64,000 nucleotides of DNA from Microvelia longipes (GCA_018340805.1 JACMZG010001908.1:32338690-32402689); one strand, 5' to 3'; shown: positions 1 to 11,980, counted from the stretch's first letter. A program made the numbers and translations. The notes: generated from the sequence alone by a model not told the origin.

Positions 1-128
1 ATTGAAAGAAATAGTTCATGACACCTAAATCATCTTTATCACAATCTAATTTAACTCTTGCTTGTTCTTTTTCCAGGGTAATATGAACATTAAAATTTTT
101 ATTTTACGGGCAATTCATTGATTCCTCT

Positions 129-640
129 TGTTTAGGCCGCATCTATTTCTTTATTTTATCAATTATATTAGTACGTCTATGAGTAAGGTTAGCTAGGGCT
201 TGTGAAACCTACACGCACACGCACTTGCCGCTTGTCGTTGTACTGTTGAACATCGCCCGCTCTCGCAGATTTTAATTAGTATTCCGAAGTAGATTTTATT
301 TTGAGTTTCGCTTATTTAAATGTGCCGTAAAAGTAAAAATATCCGTTTGAGTTCATCTTTATTTCACCCTCATGAAACCAGGTTTCTTTTATAATAATTT
401 ATTTACACAGGCCTAAAACATATAACATTATATACATACTATACACCCTACACTTTACACCTTCACTTTGCCGCCTCATCTTCAATTTGGGATTAATTAC
501 TTCGGTAAGCTGTACTTTCTTTTTATTATTTTCTTATATTATATGTATCATGTTTCCACGATCAAAAAACGCCCGCAGTACTTGAGGGCAAGTAAAGCGC
601 TCACGCTAATACAGTCCTTCGATAGCTCGCTAACCCACCA
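129..640 (+). repeat. 5' LTR of BEL/Pao element (512 bp)
   Basis: It begins TGTTTAGG and ends ACCCACCA. It matches the 3' LTR along its whole length except for two one-base gaps (near 439 and 463). It should carry the element's promoter and polyadenylation signals, but no clear TATA plus initiator pair was identified in it. A short open frame inside it (468-728) is LTR sequence and not a gene. Confidence 0.96.
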
Positions 641-645
641 TATTT

Positions 646-665
646 TGGTGGCCTCCGAGTCGGAT
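646..665 (+). other. possible tRNA primer-binding site
   Basis: A TGG trinucleotide, the complement of a tRNA CCA end, starts five bases after the 5' LTR, where a primer-binding site is expected. The following bases (GTGGCCTCCGAGTC) could not be assigned to a particular tRNA by eye, so this rests mainly on position. Confidence 0.35.
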
Positions 666-1088
666 ATTTGTATCACGCTTATCAGTTATTACAATCTTTA
701 CGCGCCTAACATTATTATTGTCATATAGTCTAATTATAGATTTTATTAAACCCTTCTATCCTTGTTTTACTTGCGCTGTATCTAGTCAGGGAGGGGAGAG
801 TTTTCCTCGATACTACTCCCTCTTGTTACGTATTTAATCTCGCCTTTTTTGATAAGTCATGATTTATGTCAACATTACCGCTAATTTCTTCCTTATTATA
901 TACTTAAATGAATTTATCTAATTCTTTACGGCGCTTTTGCTAGGTAAAGCTTTTTCGACAATTTTTATTTTTGCTATATTCGAAATCTGTTCGATCAGCT
1001 CTTTAAAACAAGACGTCACTCGCCTATTTTTATTTTTTCGCCATTTTTCTTTGTTTTAAATCTTATTCATTTTTAGAAGTTGTTTATA

Positions 1089-2503
1089 ATGCCTCGTGAA
1101 GAAGAGAGCCACTGTCTCCTGGCTCGGCTAGGAGTGCTAAAAAACGCCTCAAATTATTAGAAGCCAAACGCGAGACTTTATATTTGCGTATGCAAAACGC
1201 CTTTGATTTAATTCAAAGTTTAAACGTCGAATCTAATATTCCGTTGTTTCGTGCTCGCTGTGTCAGACTCCCAGACACTGAGATAGAATATTATGAAGTC
1301 GTAGAGAATATTAATTCATTAAATTTAGATCTAAATGATGCTTATGTTGTTAATTATCAATCAATCAACTCATTTGATGATTTATACACTCATGTTAAAG
1401 CTAAGCTGTCAGAATTAGATGCCGCTAATCTTTCTGCTAATATTTCTAATAGCAGTAACGCTAATAATCATAACAAAGGACTTGTTTCCAAAATTAAACT
1501 TCCGGACTTCCCTATACCTACTTTTAATGGGAAGCCACAAGAATGGCCACTTTGGTATCAAACTTTCAAAGCGGTTATATGTGATGATCCTAATTTACTT
1601 AATAGTCAAAAGATTTATTTTTTAAAAGAAGCTCTTAAAGATAAAGCGAAATGTTTTATCACCGAACTACCTGGAGTTCAGGAAGATTTTTCTGTCATAT
1701 GGGAAGCTTTAATAGAACGATATGAAGACCCTCGTATCTTAGCATCTTCATACGTCGATAATCTACTTCAGTTTAAGCAGCCTCATAAGGAAACAGCTTC
1801 TAGCTTAGATGCTTTCTTACAAGGCTTTGTTTCTCCCGCTAAAGCTTATCTTAATTTAAAATTACCTGACCATTCTGATTATTTATTATTTCATTTAGCC
1901 TTATCTCGTTTGCATCCCGACACGGTACGTCAGTTTGAAAATTCTATATCTCTTACAGCTTCTCAAAATATCTCTAACCGATCCGATTCTACTACGCCTA
2001 ATCATCGAACGCCGAGTCAATCAAACTTAGATAAAATTCCTACTTTTACTCAACTTGTCTCATTTTTAAGGGAACACGCTAAACTTCTCGCTAGGCAACC
2101 TGCTAATAAAAATCAAGGCTCTACCCCTACTTTTAATAATAATAGTAAAAAGCCTAATTATTTTAATACTAATTCCATTAGACCGTCCCACTCTTTACAT
2201 GTAAATAACGGCTTTAAATCATGTCAGGTCTGTTCTAAAGAACAGCATGCTTTATATTTTTGTCCAGAGTTTAAGAAAATGAAAACTCACGATAGACTAT
2301 CGCTCGTCAAGCAAAAAGGCTTCTGCCTAAATTGTTTATCACATTTGCACAGTAGTTCACAATGTAAATCTATTCGTAAGTGTAGCCAGTGCAATCGCTC
2401 ACACCATAGTTTACTTCATGTCAGCTATGTCGCTAGTTCAAAAGATAATGAGAGTAAACCTTCTAGTGAAACTACAACTAATGAACTTCGGTTACTGTTT
2501 TAA
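1089..2503 (+). pseudogene. gag: gag of BEL/Pao element (nucleocapsid/capsid polyprotein)
   Basis: Gag forms the virus-like particle and binds element RNA. The likely start is the ATG at 1089 (MPREEE...). Its frame runs into a stop at 1160, while the frame used by the rest of Gag is open from about 1109, so there is an indel between about 1103 and 1112. The long frame (counted from 1184) shows a DUF1759-like segment at about residues 105-200, including LPDFPIPTFNGKPQEWPLW. Three zinc knuckles follow: two CX2CX4HX4C (347-360 and 381-394) and a third with a terminal His (400-412). The three-knuckle tail is typical of BEL/Pao. It ends in a stop at 2501-2503, and the next open frame (pol) is in a different phase, so a single-base indel or a programmed shift lies at about 2485-2503. 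The family usually has one continuous gag-pol frame. Confidence 0.92.
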
Positions 2504-4041
2504 CTACCGCTGAAGTTCAAACCATGCCTCATTCTGATAGCAATAGTGCCTCAATATCTTGTTCCTCTCATAATCCTAATAAATCAAATAATAAAACCTC
2601 CGTATTACTTTCAACCGCTAAAGTTTTGGTGAAAGATAATAATCAACAAACTCACACGCTACGCGCTCTGCTTGATTCTGCAAGTCAATCTAATATTATT
2701 ACTACAGAATGTTGTGATAAGTTAGGACTTAGAAAAAGAAAAATAGATACATATATTTTGGGTGTTGGTTCTGTGAAGCATCCAATTAAATATTCTACTC
2801 GCTTTACTTTTTTTTCTCGCTTAGATAATAAACATAGTTTTACCGTTGACGCTCTAGTTATGGACGAGGTTACGGGTGTCTTACCTAGTGCTTCTGTTGT
2901 TACTCAAAATGTATTTTCCCATTTAGAAGGTCTAATATTAGCCGATGATAACTATGATACTCCTAGTGAAATACATTTAATTTTAGGGGCATCGATTTTT
3001 CCTTATCTACTAAACGCAGGTAATATTTATGGCCCTAAAGACGCTCCGGTCGCGCTCAGGTCTTGTCTTGGATACATTCTTATGGGGCAAGCCTCTGACG
3101 TCTTGCCACTTAATAACACTTGCACTTACTGCACTCTTCTAGAAGATAAAGATTCTAATTTAGAAAAACTTGTTTCTAAATTTTGGGATTTGGAAGATAT
3201 TCCCAATAACGCTTTTACTCCTTCGATTTTGTCATCTGACCATGAATGTGAAAATATTTTTACGCGCTCTGTTTCAAGACACGCTGATGGTCGTTATTCT
3301 GTAGCTTTACCGTTTAAACGACCTCCTACTGACTTAGGAAGCTCTTGGTTTAAGGCCATGCAATGTTTTTTATCTCTAGAAAAACGCTTAGATCTACAAC
3401 CTAATATTAAAGAACAATATCATTCTTTTATTCAAGATCATTTAAATTTAGGTCATATATCGCTCTGTTTAGATAGCTCTGATGAGGGTTGTTTTTTACC
3501 CCATCATCATGTTCTGAAACCTGATAGTATTTCCATGAAATTACGCGTTGTTTGGAACGCTAGCGCCCCCACTTCATCAGGTTTATCGCTAAATGATGTT
3601 TTATACACGGGACCTAAACTTCATACCGACCTACGCTCTCTTTTATTGAGATTTCGCGCTTATGAAATCGCCGTAACCGCTGACTTAAAGCAGATGTTTC
3701 TGCAGATACTGATAAACGAGGAGCACCGAAAATATCAAAAATTTCACTGGAGATTTTCTCCATACGAATGTGTAGCTGTTTATACTCTAAATACTGTAAC
3801 TTTCGGTGTCAAACCTTCTCCATATTTAGCGCAAAGGACTTTAATACAGTTAGCCATGGACTCCGCCGAATTATGGCCTAATGCTTTAGCATATATAAAA
3901 AATGATTTTTATATTGATGATTACTGTCGTAGTTTTCCAAATTTATCGCTGGCTTCGCTCGCTTATCAAGAATTAGTTGCTATGTTTAAGTCCGCAGGTT
4001 TCGACTTAGTAAAATGGTGTTCAAACTCTACTTTATTTTAA
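2485..4041 (+). pseudogene. pol: pol segment: aspartic protease and reverse transcriptase
   Basis: This frame opens at 2485, upstream of its first ATG at 2524. Numbering from that ATG, a retropepsin-like (DUF1758) site LLDSASQSN has its catalytic Asp at residue 51. An RT domain covers about residues 328-500: TADLKQMF holds the first catalytic Asp (387) and FYIDDY (462-467) is the YXDD box. These residues are all present, so the domains look intact locally. The frame stops at 4039-4041 within the RT, just after LVKWCSN, and homologous sequence continues in another frame from about 4030, so this is a frameshift and not a natural end. The protease would cleave the polyprotein and the RT would copy element RNA into DNA in the particle. 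Confidence 0.93.
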
Positions 4042-4769
4042 ATACTCTACCTGAAGAAGTAAAAATGCCTACCAATAATTTTAACATAGATAGTAACCTA
4101 ACATTAAAAATTTTAGGACTTCGTTGGACCGCATCTTGTGATATTTTTATATACGACGTATTTATTCCCGATAGAGCTGAAACTAAAAGAGAGATTTTAT
4201 CTTTGTTAGCCCGAATATTCGATCCTCTAGGATTTTTATCGCCTATTACTGTTTTTATAAAACTTTTACTTCACGAACTATGGACTCTACAAGTCGCTTG
4301 GGACACTAAGTTAGACCCTAAGTCTAGTATTATGAAGAAATGGGTTTTATTTTTTAAACAATTACCTGCCATAAAAACCATTAAGATACCGCGTTATATC
4401 GGTCTCCAGCCTGAAGTTAAGGCAGAGCTTATTGGTTTTTGTGACGCTAGCCTCAAAGCTTATGGAGCTGTCATATATGTGCGTACAGTAATTGATAGTG
4501 AAGTCCGCGTAACTCTTTTAGCTTCTCGCACAAAAGTCGCTAAGAAAAATATTTTAACTATTCCTAGATTGGAATTATGTGCGGCTAATCTTCTCGCACA
4601 ACTTTACTCTTTTGTCATTGATTCATATAAACCTATTTTTATTTTTTCTTGTTTTTATGCTTTTACTGATTCCTCGATCGCTTTATACTGGATTTTATCT
4701 TCTTTAAACCGATGGAATTCTTTTGTTTCTAATCGTGTTAAACAATTCAAGCCGCTCCATTTACATTAA
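4014..4769 (+). pseudogene. pol: pol segment: Peptidase_A17-type region and start of RNase H
   Basis: This segment continues pol in the next frame after an indel at about 4020-4040. The LLARIFDPLGFLSP stretch is characteristic of the Peptidase_A17/RT-connection region of BEL/Pao elements. About residues 141-145 (FCDAS) and the following stretch resemble an RNase H core with its first catalytic Asp, and a later AFTDSS motif could carry another. RNase H removes the RNA strand during reverse transcription. The frame ends at 4769 in sequence unlike the family, while the expected continuation (GIENPADCLSRG) is open in a third frame from about 4745. The break therefore lies at about 4740-4750, next to short A/T runs. 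Confidence 0.88.
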
Positions 4770-5248
4770 AATGGAAGCATGTATCGGGTATTGAGAACCC
4801 CGCGGATTGTTTAAGTCGAGGTTTGACGCCTCAAGAATTACTAAAACACCAACTCTGGTTTTCTGGCCCTCAATGGCTAATTGAGGATCCTAACCTTTGG
4901 CCGGTTTCGGCCGTAAGTCCGCCTAGGGATGAATTAATAATTGACGAAGAAAAGACAAGCAAAGTGTTTATTAATACAAACTATACTGAACGTAATGAGC
5001 TTTGTATGTTTCGTTTCTTAATAAATAAATACCTGGATTATGATATATTAATACGCGTCTCCTCTTATATTTTTCGCTTTAAACATTTACGTCGTGATAG
5101 TGATAAAACTTACAATAGATTCGTTTATCCTTCTGAATTCGATTCCACTGAAATTAAATTCTGTAAATTTATTCAAAAAAGAGTATTTTCTCATGAATAT
5201 GATTGTATAAAAATAACCGGCCATGCCCCTCGTCTATTCAAAAACTAA
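4745..5248 (+). pseudogene. pol: pol segment: end of RNase H and linker to integrase
   Basis: The frame carries the GIENPADCLSRG motif that closes the RNase H region in BEL/Pao pol, followed by WFSGPQWL, another common landmark. The rest (about 4900-5220) is the poorly conserved linker before the integrase. It runs out of frame at 5248, and the integrase zinc-binding region resumes in a different frame that overlaps from 5203. The homopolymer-rich stretch near 5205-5240 is the likely place of the shift. Confidence 0.85.
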
Positions 5249-5595
5249 ATCCTTTTATTGACCCTATAAATAAGATAATTAGGGTCGGGGGCCGGCTCTC
5301 TCACTCTGATTTAAACTTTTCTACAAAGCATCCAATATTGTTGCCCAAGAAGGATGCATTTGTCTACAATCTTATCGATTTCTATCATAAATCTAATTTT
5401 CACACCGGGCCGACTCTTGTTCTTTGCCTTATTAGACAAAAATTCTGGATCCTCGGTGGTCGTGGACTCGTGCGTCAGAGAGTTCATTCTTGTAATTTAT
5501 GTTTTCGTGCTCGCCCTAAACCTATTTTTCCACTTATGGCCGATTTACCTAAACCTAGAGTAACTCAATCTAAACCTTTCTACACACGGGTGTAG
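5203..5595 (+). pseudogene. pol: pol segment: integrase H2C2 zinc-binding domain
   Basis: The segment IIRVGGRLSHSDL is the conserved lead-in to the BEL/Pao integrase. It is followed by the HHCC zinc finger: two His in YHKSNFH and two Cys in CNLC, about 40 residues apart. The motif between them (FWILGGRGLVRQRV) matches the family pattern. The frame hits a stop at 5593-5595 directly before the catalytic core, which continues in another frame. Confidence 0.9.
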
Positions 5596-6041
5596 ATTAC
5601 GCGGGGCCCTTTCTAGTAACTCCTTATAGAAAGAGAGGTGTCAAAACACAGAAGGTTTATATTTGCTTATTTGTTTGCCTTTGTGTCAAGGCCATTCATA
5701 TCGAAGTAGCTTCTGATCTATCAACCCCAACTTTTCTGAACGCATTTAAACGATTTTTATCTCGCCGGGGCCCAGTTGAGTGTATGTACTCGGATTGCGG
5801 CACTAATTTTATCGGTGCCCGAGCCTACCTGAATGAAATTTTTACTTTGACTAATAGTGACGAATATAATAATACGCTTGGCACAGCTCTGTCTAAGAGT
5901 CGTATTAAATGGATGTGTAACCCCCGTCTGCTCCACATTTTGGAGGATTGTGGGAAAGCCAAGTTAAATGTGTCAAAACCCATTTGTTTAAGCTTATATC
6001 TAACTATGAAGGTTACAATACGTATCACAAAATCATATTAA
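5592..6041 (+). pseudogene. pol: pol segment: integrase catalytic core
   Basis: This frame begins with VDYAGPF, carrying the first Asp of the DD(35)E triad, and later reads YSDCGTNFIGA with the second Asp. The expected Glu context (GLWE) is visible near 5941-5953 only in another frame, so the core is broken between the second Asp and the Glu. The segment ends at 6041 in off-frame sequence. The integrase would insert the element DNA and make the 5-bp target duplication seen at the element borders. Confidence 0.88.
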
Positions 6042-6051
6042 GTATGGAAGA

Positions 6052-6516
6052 ATTTATACTGTTTTAACCCAAATAGAGGCTCTTTTAAACAGCCGCCCTT
6101 TAGGTTTGCTACGCTCTGACCCTAACGATCTTGCGCCTCTTACTCCTGCGCATTTTTTGCTTCAAGTTCCACTGTCTGAATTACCTGCTACTGCAGTAGA
6201 ACTCGAACCGATTAATCACTTATCTCGTTACCAATTATTGGATAACTTGGTTCAAAGATTTTGGCGCCGTTGGCACGTAGAATATCTACATACTCTTCAA
6301 AGCAGAGAGAAGTGGAATACTGCTACTAACCCGATAAAGATAGGTACGGTAGTGGTTGTTCAGAAGGACGATTGTCCGCCTTTGCTGTGGCCTTTAGCCG
6401 TGATTGAAGAACTGCATCCGGGTTCCGACAATACTATACGAGTTGCTACTATTCGTATAGGCGATTCCCTATATCGTCGACCTGTAGTTAAATTGTGTCC
6501 TTTACCTTTCCAGTAG
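6052..6516 (+). pseudogene. pol: pol C-terminus: DUF5641-type domain
   Basis: The frame opens with IEALLNSRPL, the standard end of the BEL/Pao integrase core. A DUF5641-like tail follows: LTPAHFL, RFWRRWHVEYL, and an SH3-like strand region ending RRPVVKLCPLP. The stop at 6514-6516 is probably the natural end of pol, because it is followed by T-rich non-coding DNA up to the polypurine tract. One more frame change separates it from the upstream core. Confidence 0.88.
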
Positions 6517-6736
6517 GACGCTTCAGCAGGAACTTTTTTTTCTACTTTTATTTTAGAAGATTAGTTTATTTTTATTTATATCGCAAGCTCAAGTTTTTTA
6601 TGATTTACATCAACTGCAGATTTTGGAGTTTGCACTTTTATAATTTTCTCTCAGATTTTTTTTCCTTTCTCAAGAGTTTTTTTTTCCTTTCATTGCTCTT
6701 ATTTTTTTTTGATATGATTTTTGCTTACTCATGCCC

Positions 6737-6743
6737 GGGGGAG
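6737..6743 (+). other. polypurine tract of BEL/Pao element
   Basis: GGGGGAG lies three bases before the 3' LTR, the usual position of the plus-strand primer, and contrasts with the T-rich DNA upstream. Confidence 0.75.
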
Positions 6744-6745
6744 TA

Positions 6746-7259
6746 TGTTTAGGCCGCATCTATTTCTTTATTTTATCAATTATATTAGTACGTCTATGAG
6801 TAAGGTTAGCTAGGGCTTGTGAAACCTACACGCACACGCACTTGCCGCTTGTCGTTGTACTGTTGAACATCGCCCGCTCTCGCAGATTTTAATTAGTATT
6901 CCGAAGTAGATTTTATTTTGAGTTTCGCTTATTTAAATGTGCCGTAAAAGTAAAAATATCCGTTTGAGTTCATCTTTATTTCACCCTCATGAAACCAGGT
7001 TTCTTTTATAATAATTTATTTACACAGGCCTAAAACATATAACATTATATACATACTAATACACCCTACACTTTACACCCTTCACTTTGCCGCCTCATCT
7101 TCAATTTGGGATTAATTACTTCGGTAAGCTGTACTTTCTTTTTATTATTTTCTTATATTATATGTATCATGTTTCCACGATCAAAAAACGCCCGCAGTAC
7201 TTGAGGGCAAGTAAAGCGCTCACGCTAATACAGTCCTTCGATAGCTCGCTAACCCACCA
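6746..7259 (+). repeat. 3' LTR of BEL/Pao element (514 bp)
   Basis: The sequence is the same as the 5' LTR apart from one extra A and one extra C, both in short runs. It ends ACCCACCA, directly followed by the CCTCT target duplication. Confidence 0.96.
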
Positions 7260-7264
7260 CCTCT

Positions 7265-8685
7265 ATTTAGAATTTCGTTGATTTTCCATCTTAATTAGAA
7301 GCTTATCTCTTTGTTGTGATTGTAATTAATTTGTCATAGGAATTGATTATCCAACCTTTTTTGATTTTTGCCATTACAATATGTTTTAAATGAAAAGAAA
7401 AGTATAACATTGAATATTCAGTCATTGATATAAGACCATCAAATACCAGGAGATACTTATAATTTTGTGAAACAGTGTCACATCTTCTCAATCTAACTAA
7501 ATGCGTTTACTGAATTTGTTTTTAACGCATTTCTTCAAGTACATACCTGGAGAAAGGAAAAAAAGAAAGAAAAGGAAATAAAGAAGGTTTATATATCTTG
7601 GGTCTTTATATATGGTTTATATAACTGTGATTTTTATATTTAATTCGTCGGAAACTGATTTGTTTTACTAATTTTGCAGATAATAGGCTAAATGATCTGC
7701 TTTACAATGCTGTAAATTTAATTATTTTGAATTTTTACTGAAAGGTATTTAAAATTCGGCTTTTATTTGAATCAATGGGTAGTTCTGTAGTGCCTTTCTT
7801 GTTGCTGGTGTCAGTCGCCCTCTCTTGACCTACTATAAAAAGCCTCTGGTAATAAAACCTATCGTAAGCTTTGATCTCAGACAACCTTTATTTTGCTTCC
7901 AGTATTTTTATTATTATTTATTTACAAAAAATATAAATTAAGTGTTGCTTGTCCTGTGTAATTTTCTAATGTCGAAACATTTGTAATTATTGATTTCTGA
8001 AATTTGTTGAAATAGTATAAGATGTGGTATATGTATTTCATTTTTAGATTTACAAATAAACGAGACTGACCCTGACGTAGCCTAGCCCTGTAATCAGCCC
8101 TAACTCTAACTGACCTGAATCACTAACTCCTAATGTCACAAAAATATCACATAAACTGCCACTGCCTCCCCAAAGGGCAAGCAGAGCCGGCTGGAAAATA
8201 TTACCGGAGTTGTCGGTTCCTATCTTTTCTATTCAGAACTATCTGATAAATAAATAAATACTACATTCTAGCTAAAACGTATTTACAATACCTAACCCGA
8301 TATTAAAAATGTCTGTATGTCACCAGCCATCAGGTTGGAATGGATTGGCGGGACTGGTGTTAAACTACTTACTCAAATTAACACGTAGTTTGTGTTGTGC
8401 CTTCATCTTTGCGGTGGATGCCCAACCGGTTTACTAAATTTTAAATGACAGAAAACCCACCTTTTCTTCTTAAAAGGTCAGATTTCCAAAAAATGAGCTT
8501 ATGAGATTTACTAGTCTCACTGTGTTAGTTTTTCTTGGGGAATTTGCTATAACCGAAACCTAAATTACCCTTTTTTAAAATTCTCCGTTAACTATTGCCA
8601 GAAAAACTGCCGAGCTCGGCGGATGACTGTAAGTGCGTTCTTAACCTGCCAGTGCGTCACAAGTAATAATATTTATTTTTCCTCT
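7265..8685. other. unassigned DNA; LTR-like promoter patch near 7834
   Basis: No gene is visible. A TATAAAAAG at 7834-7842 followed closely by AATAAA (7850-7855) resembles the promoter and polyadenylation region of a decayed LTR, but no paired LTR or coding relic was found. A GC-richer patch at 8050-8220 (with AGAGCCGGCT) has a partial echo at 60073. At 8488-8515 a motif GAGCTTATGAGATT occurs that recurs at 19573 and, inverted, near 27192, so it belongs to an old dispersed repeat. Confidence 0.4.
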
Positions 8686-8689
8686 TTTG

Positions 8690-9075
8690 TCCCATAGTGT
8701 ACAGGTAAAGTATTGTGTTTGTACTTATGCTCCGAAACCGGAATTTCACCTGAACATGTTAGAACTGATCATAGGTGGTACTTCGAGGAAAAGAAAGGCT
8801 GTAAAGTACCTAATTTACAGCTCAAAACACCCAAAATTGTGTTATTTTGCCAAGATAAAATCGTTCAGGTATTTTTACTTTTCCGCGATCATACCGTAGG
8901 TATATAGAAAAAATATTGTGTTTACATTAAAAAGCTGAAACCGTGATTTATACTAATAAACCTAAACTGGGATGTCACTGGAATTTGATCGTTTCGGAAA
9001 TCGTTTCGAGGGTTTTTAAGGCCTCCTAAGTGATTTTCACAAGGTTTTATGTATGTATACGTGTGTGTGTCTTGA
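8690..9075 (+). repeat. fragments of dispersed repeat family A
   Basis: Two overlapping decayed pieces match the start of family A (AAGTATTGTGTTTG, CCGAAACCGG, then a TGTGTGTGT run), at 8700-8760 and 8905-9075. Better copies are at 56545-57215, 60785-61315 and, inverted, 53525-54145. It has no coding potential. Confidence 0.6.
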
Positions 9076-10661
9076 ATAGACCAAAAGTCCTCTTTTATTT
9101 ATTTTTTTTTTTCGGAAGGTAAAAAAAATGGAAAAAGCTGATGCCGCCGGAGTGTGAGGACTGACAGGCATTCCACTACCACTGGGAATTGGTTTTGGTG
9201 GTTTTCTTCGGCCGCCTCCAAAAAAAGACTTTTGACATAGATACTGACCCCACAGTTGTCCCTTTTATTGCCTTAAATTTTGAACCATTAGACATGAATC
9301 AATGAAACTTTAGTGCATTTTGTTAATTAAAGGAAACTTCTTTTTGGTAACACAGTTAAGGTAGTGTATACCATGCAAAATTACGCGAAAAATTGAAAAA
9401 AGTAAATTGGAAGGTATACTTTTACTGGGGTTTTTGGTTCTAGCTGTAAATATAAGACAATTTGCCCACTGCATATTTTTGTATAAGACCCCTTTTTTGC
9501 CGGGAATGAGTGCCCAAAGAGATTTACTATTTACAACTGTACTTATCGACCTACGTTTAAAATTAAGAGCTATCTCATGCATTGGTATTAAGGTTTGAGA
9601 TTTAGTACTTATTCGATATAAGTACTGAATTATAGTATTTTTTATCTTTGAGATCACTATAGATTGTTATCATATTTTCTACTAACTTTGTCATTATTGA
9701 AAAAGCAAACCTATTCTGTGAAAATTTAGTATATAAATGTAGATTAGATCTTAAAATCTTGTCAAAACCTCTTCACACGTCTTTGTGCAACCTTTAGCCA
9801 CTTGAAAAATATGCAGTAATGCCTTTTCTGTTCTTGTTAAGCACGTTTTCCTATTATAACACTACTAGCTTGTTGTACTTAGCTAATTGTTAAAAGATTC
9901 ATGTCTTGAGTACCATCGAGTGACTTTCGTAGCCAAAACTGAAATAAATAATGCGGTCTACGCTGGTTTATTTTCTATTTAACTATTACTTTTAGCGTGA
10001 TTCAATTTTCACTTCATTTTTTATATATTTTATGCAATGTTGGCTTTACTAATTACACATGGTCTGCGTTCTTTACTTGTCTGGTTACATAAAGATTTAC
10101 GGAACCTTGAACGTTTTGGATAATACATTAATAATGGCATCAATTATGGCATCAGAGACGGAATTAAGTTTAGAAGGTGCTTAGGTAAAGCCTGTTGAGT
10201 ATACCATGCGTTTTAAGTTATGGGGTGGCCGATGATACTTAGTTATGGTTTGGAGAAATTGACCGTGGGTATGGATCTCCTTTAGTTCCGCTATTTTATG
10301 GTATGAGCTGTGAAAATGAAATCAATATAGTAGGTTTGACATCTTTGGTTCTTCTAATTCTTGTCCTGCGTTGTAAAATTGACCCATTCTTACGCTGAAG
10401 AAGACTTTTCCGAGGGATGTTTCTCATTTTTTTTGAGTCTGTGTGAATGAAAGCTTGATAGTTAAAAGAGGTGTTGATCCAACATTACAAACATCTGTTT
10501 GTCATGTTGTTCTTACTGCAATGACATTTGCGTTTTGGTCATGTTGTGTCTTCTAATACTCTGTCTAGAAAAATTGAGTTTCCTGAACCGAGAGTGTTTC
10601 CTTATCTTCTATGCCTAAATAAACTATGTATATCAATAAATTCTTCATTCATCTCCATGAT

Positions 10662-10713
10662 CATCATTTGATTCAAAACATAGAAATAAGTCTATGTGGT
10701 AAATCAAATGATG
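10662..10713. other. 52-nt imperfect hairpin
   Basis: CATCATTTGATT pairs with AATCAAATGATG (12 bp). After a 4/4 mismatch loop, ACATAG pairs with CTATGT around an 8-nt loop. The two nested stems give a small precursor-like fold, but it is shorter than a usual miRNA precursor and could be chance in AT-rich DNA. Confidence 0.45.
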
Positions 10714-11926
10714 CACCACGAACTTACATTAATACAACATATTAGCTATTGGGAACTAATTAAAGCTGCGTAAATATAGATGCATAGAATTAGTTAACGT
10801 TTTTTCGTGGTTTTTGTTATTTATGTGTTCTCATTAGAGAAATTATAAAACACTTGAATTATTAGATGTTGGTTTAAATAATAAAGTGTCGCTCTTTTTT
10901 AGTTTTTCTTTAAACAAAAAATAATTTATACATTTTTTATAGTTAATCTTCACTGCTAGAACGGAAGGTAAAAAATGTTTTTTTTTAAATGACTTGCTTC
11001 ATTGTTTATTTGCGGTTATTGAGGTTGAAGAATGAAAATTGTCATCATTAGCTCCCACTAGATCGGAATCCGTACCTTGTCTTTGTCGCGTCGTTGAAAG
11101 AAGTAGATCTAGATCTTGTCTCGATCATCTTGTTTTTTTTTCTTCGGAAGAAGAACAAGAAGAAAGGCCTGGGAATGTTTGAACGTTACTGTTAGCTTTC
11201 TTGATTTTGTATAGTTTATCGCATTTTCAATTATTCCCGCTTGTTAAAGGTTAATATTTTTATATTTTGAGACCTTTCCTAATATAGGCAAAATGTTTTT
11301 TTTTTTTTGCATTTATTTCATTTCTTTTGTTTAGATTAGATATAATACTTTATGTTCATTATCTAACTTCGACTTCAGAATTTAATAAGAACTTTTTATC
11401 TGGTTGTGTCTCCTTAATATTTAAAATTAAAGTTAATACTTGACCTCAGATTATTTAGTTTTGTTGCTGGAGAAACCACTACTCTGTCTCTTTTCCTTAG
11501 ATGTTCTTATAGAAGTTTAAGAGTTGCATCTGCAGGAAAAACGGCATTTCTGTTTCACTGTACTATTTAAATATAATTTATTGAAATCAGTTTATTTTAA
11601 TCTTCAATAGTAATAATATAATTCCGGTCCTCGATCCCGGAACTTTAGTGCTATGAGCGAAGACACTACAGCTTTAGGGCAATTTAAAATTACCGAACGC
11701 AGTAAAAATATGGTCTGATCACAAGCAAAAATTCTATAAAATATTGTTGCTATATTTACCTGCTATATATTAACTTATGAATTATAAGTATCACGATCTT
11801 TAGATATCTCAAGGTTAAGGCCCACCCTCTCATTATTTCTATGCAATATTCGACAAATCAAATCTGCGCAGCTTATTAAGGAATATAGATTGTAGAAATT
11901 TTAAACAAGAGGCCTTCAGATTCAGC

Positions 11927-11980
11927 CGCTACGCATCGTCGATACTAGGGGCAGCTTCGCGGCTCCTAGTATGCTTAGCG
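11927..11980. other. GC-rich hairpin in AT-rich DNA
   Basis: CGCTACGCAT pairs with ATGCTTAGCG (9 of 10), and ATACTAGG pairs with CCTAGTAT plus flanking GC pairs. A 5-nt insertion (CGTCG) lies on the left arm. The stem is far more GC-rich than its surroundings, which suggests a small foldback element or a structured RNA. Confidence 0.55.

Larger units (their letters stand above)
129..7259 (+). mobile_element. BEL/Pao LTR retrotransposon, complete structure, frameshifted coding region
   Basis: The element runs from the TG of the left LTR to the CA of the right LTR and is flanked by a perfect 5-bp target duplication CCTCT (124-128 and 7260-7264). The order is LTR, leader, gag, protease, reverse transcriptase, RNase H, integrase, LTR, as in BEL/Pao (Semotivirus) elements. 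Family marks seen are the DUF1759-like Gag, three zinc knuckles, a DUF1758-type protease, the Peptidase_A17 region after the RT, and a DUF5641-type domain after the integrase core. No env-like ORF is seen. The reading frame is broken at about six or more places, so this copy could not make full-length Gag-Pol as written. The LTRs differ by only two single-base indels, so the insertion is recent or the breaks are assembly errors. Confidence 0.97.

Noticed and set aside
468..728. Open frame of 86 codons in the 5' LTR, repeated in part at 7087-7281
   Set aside because: It lies mostly inside the LTR, has no family features and differs between the two LTRs only after the LTR end.
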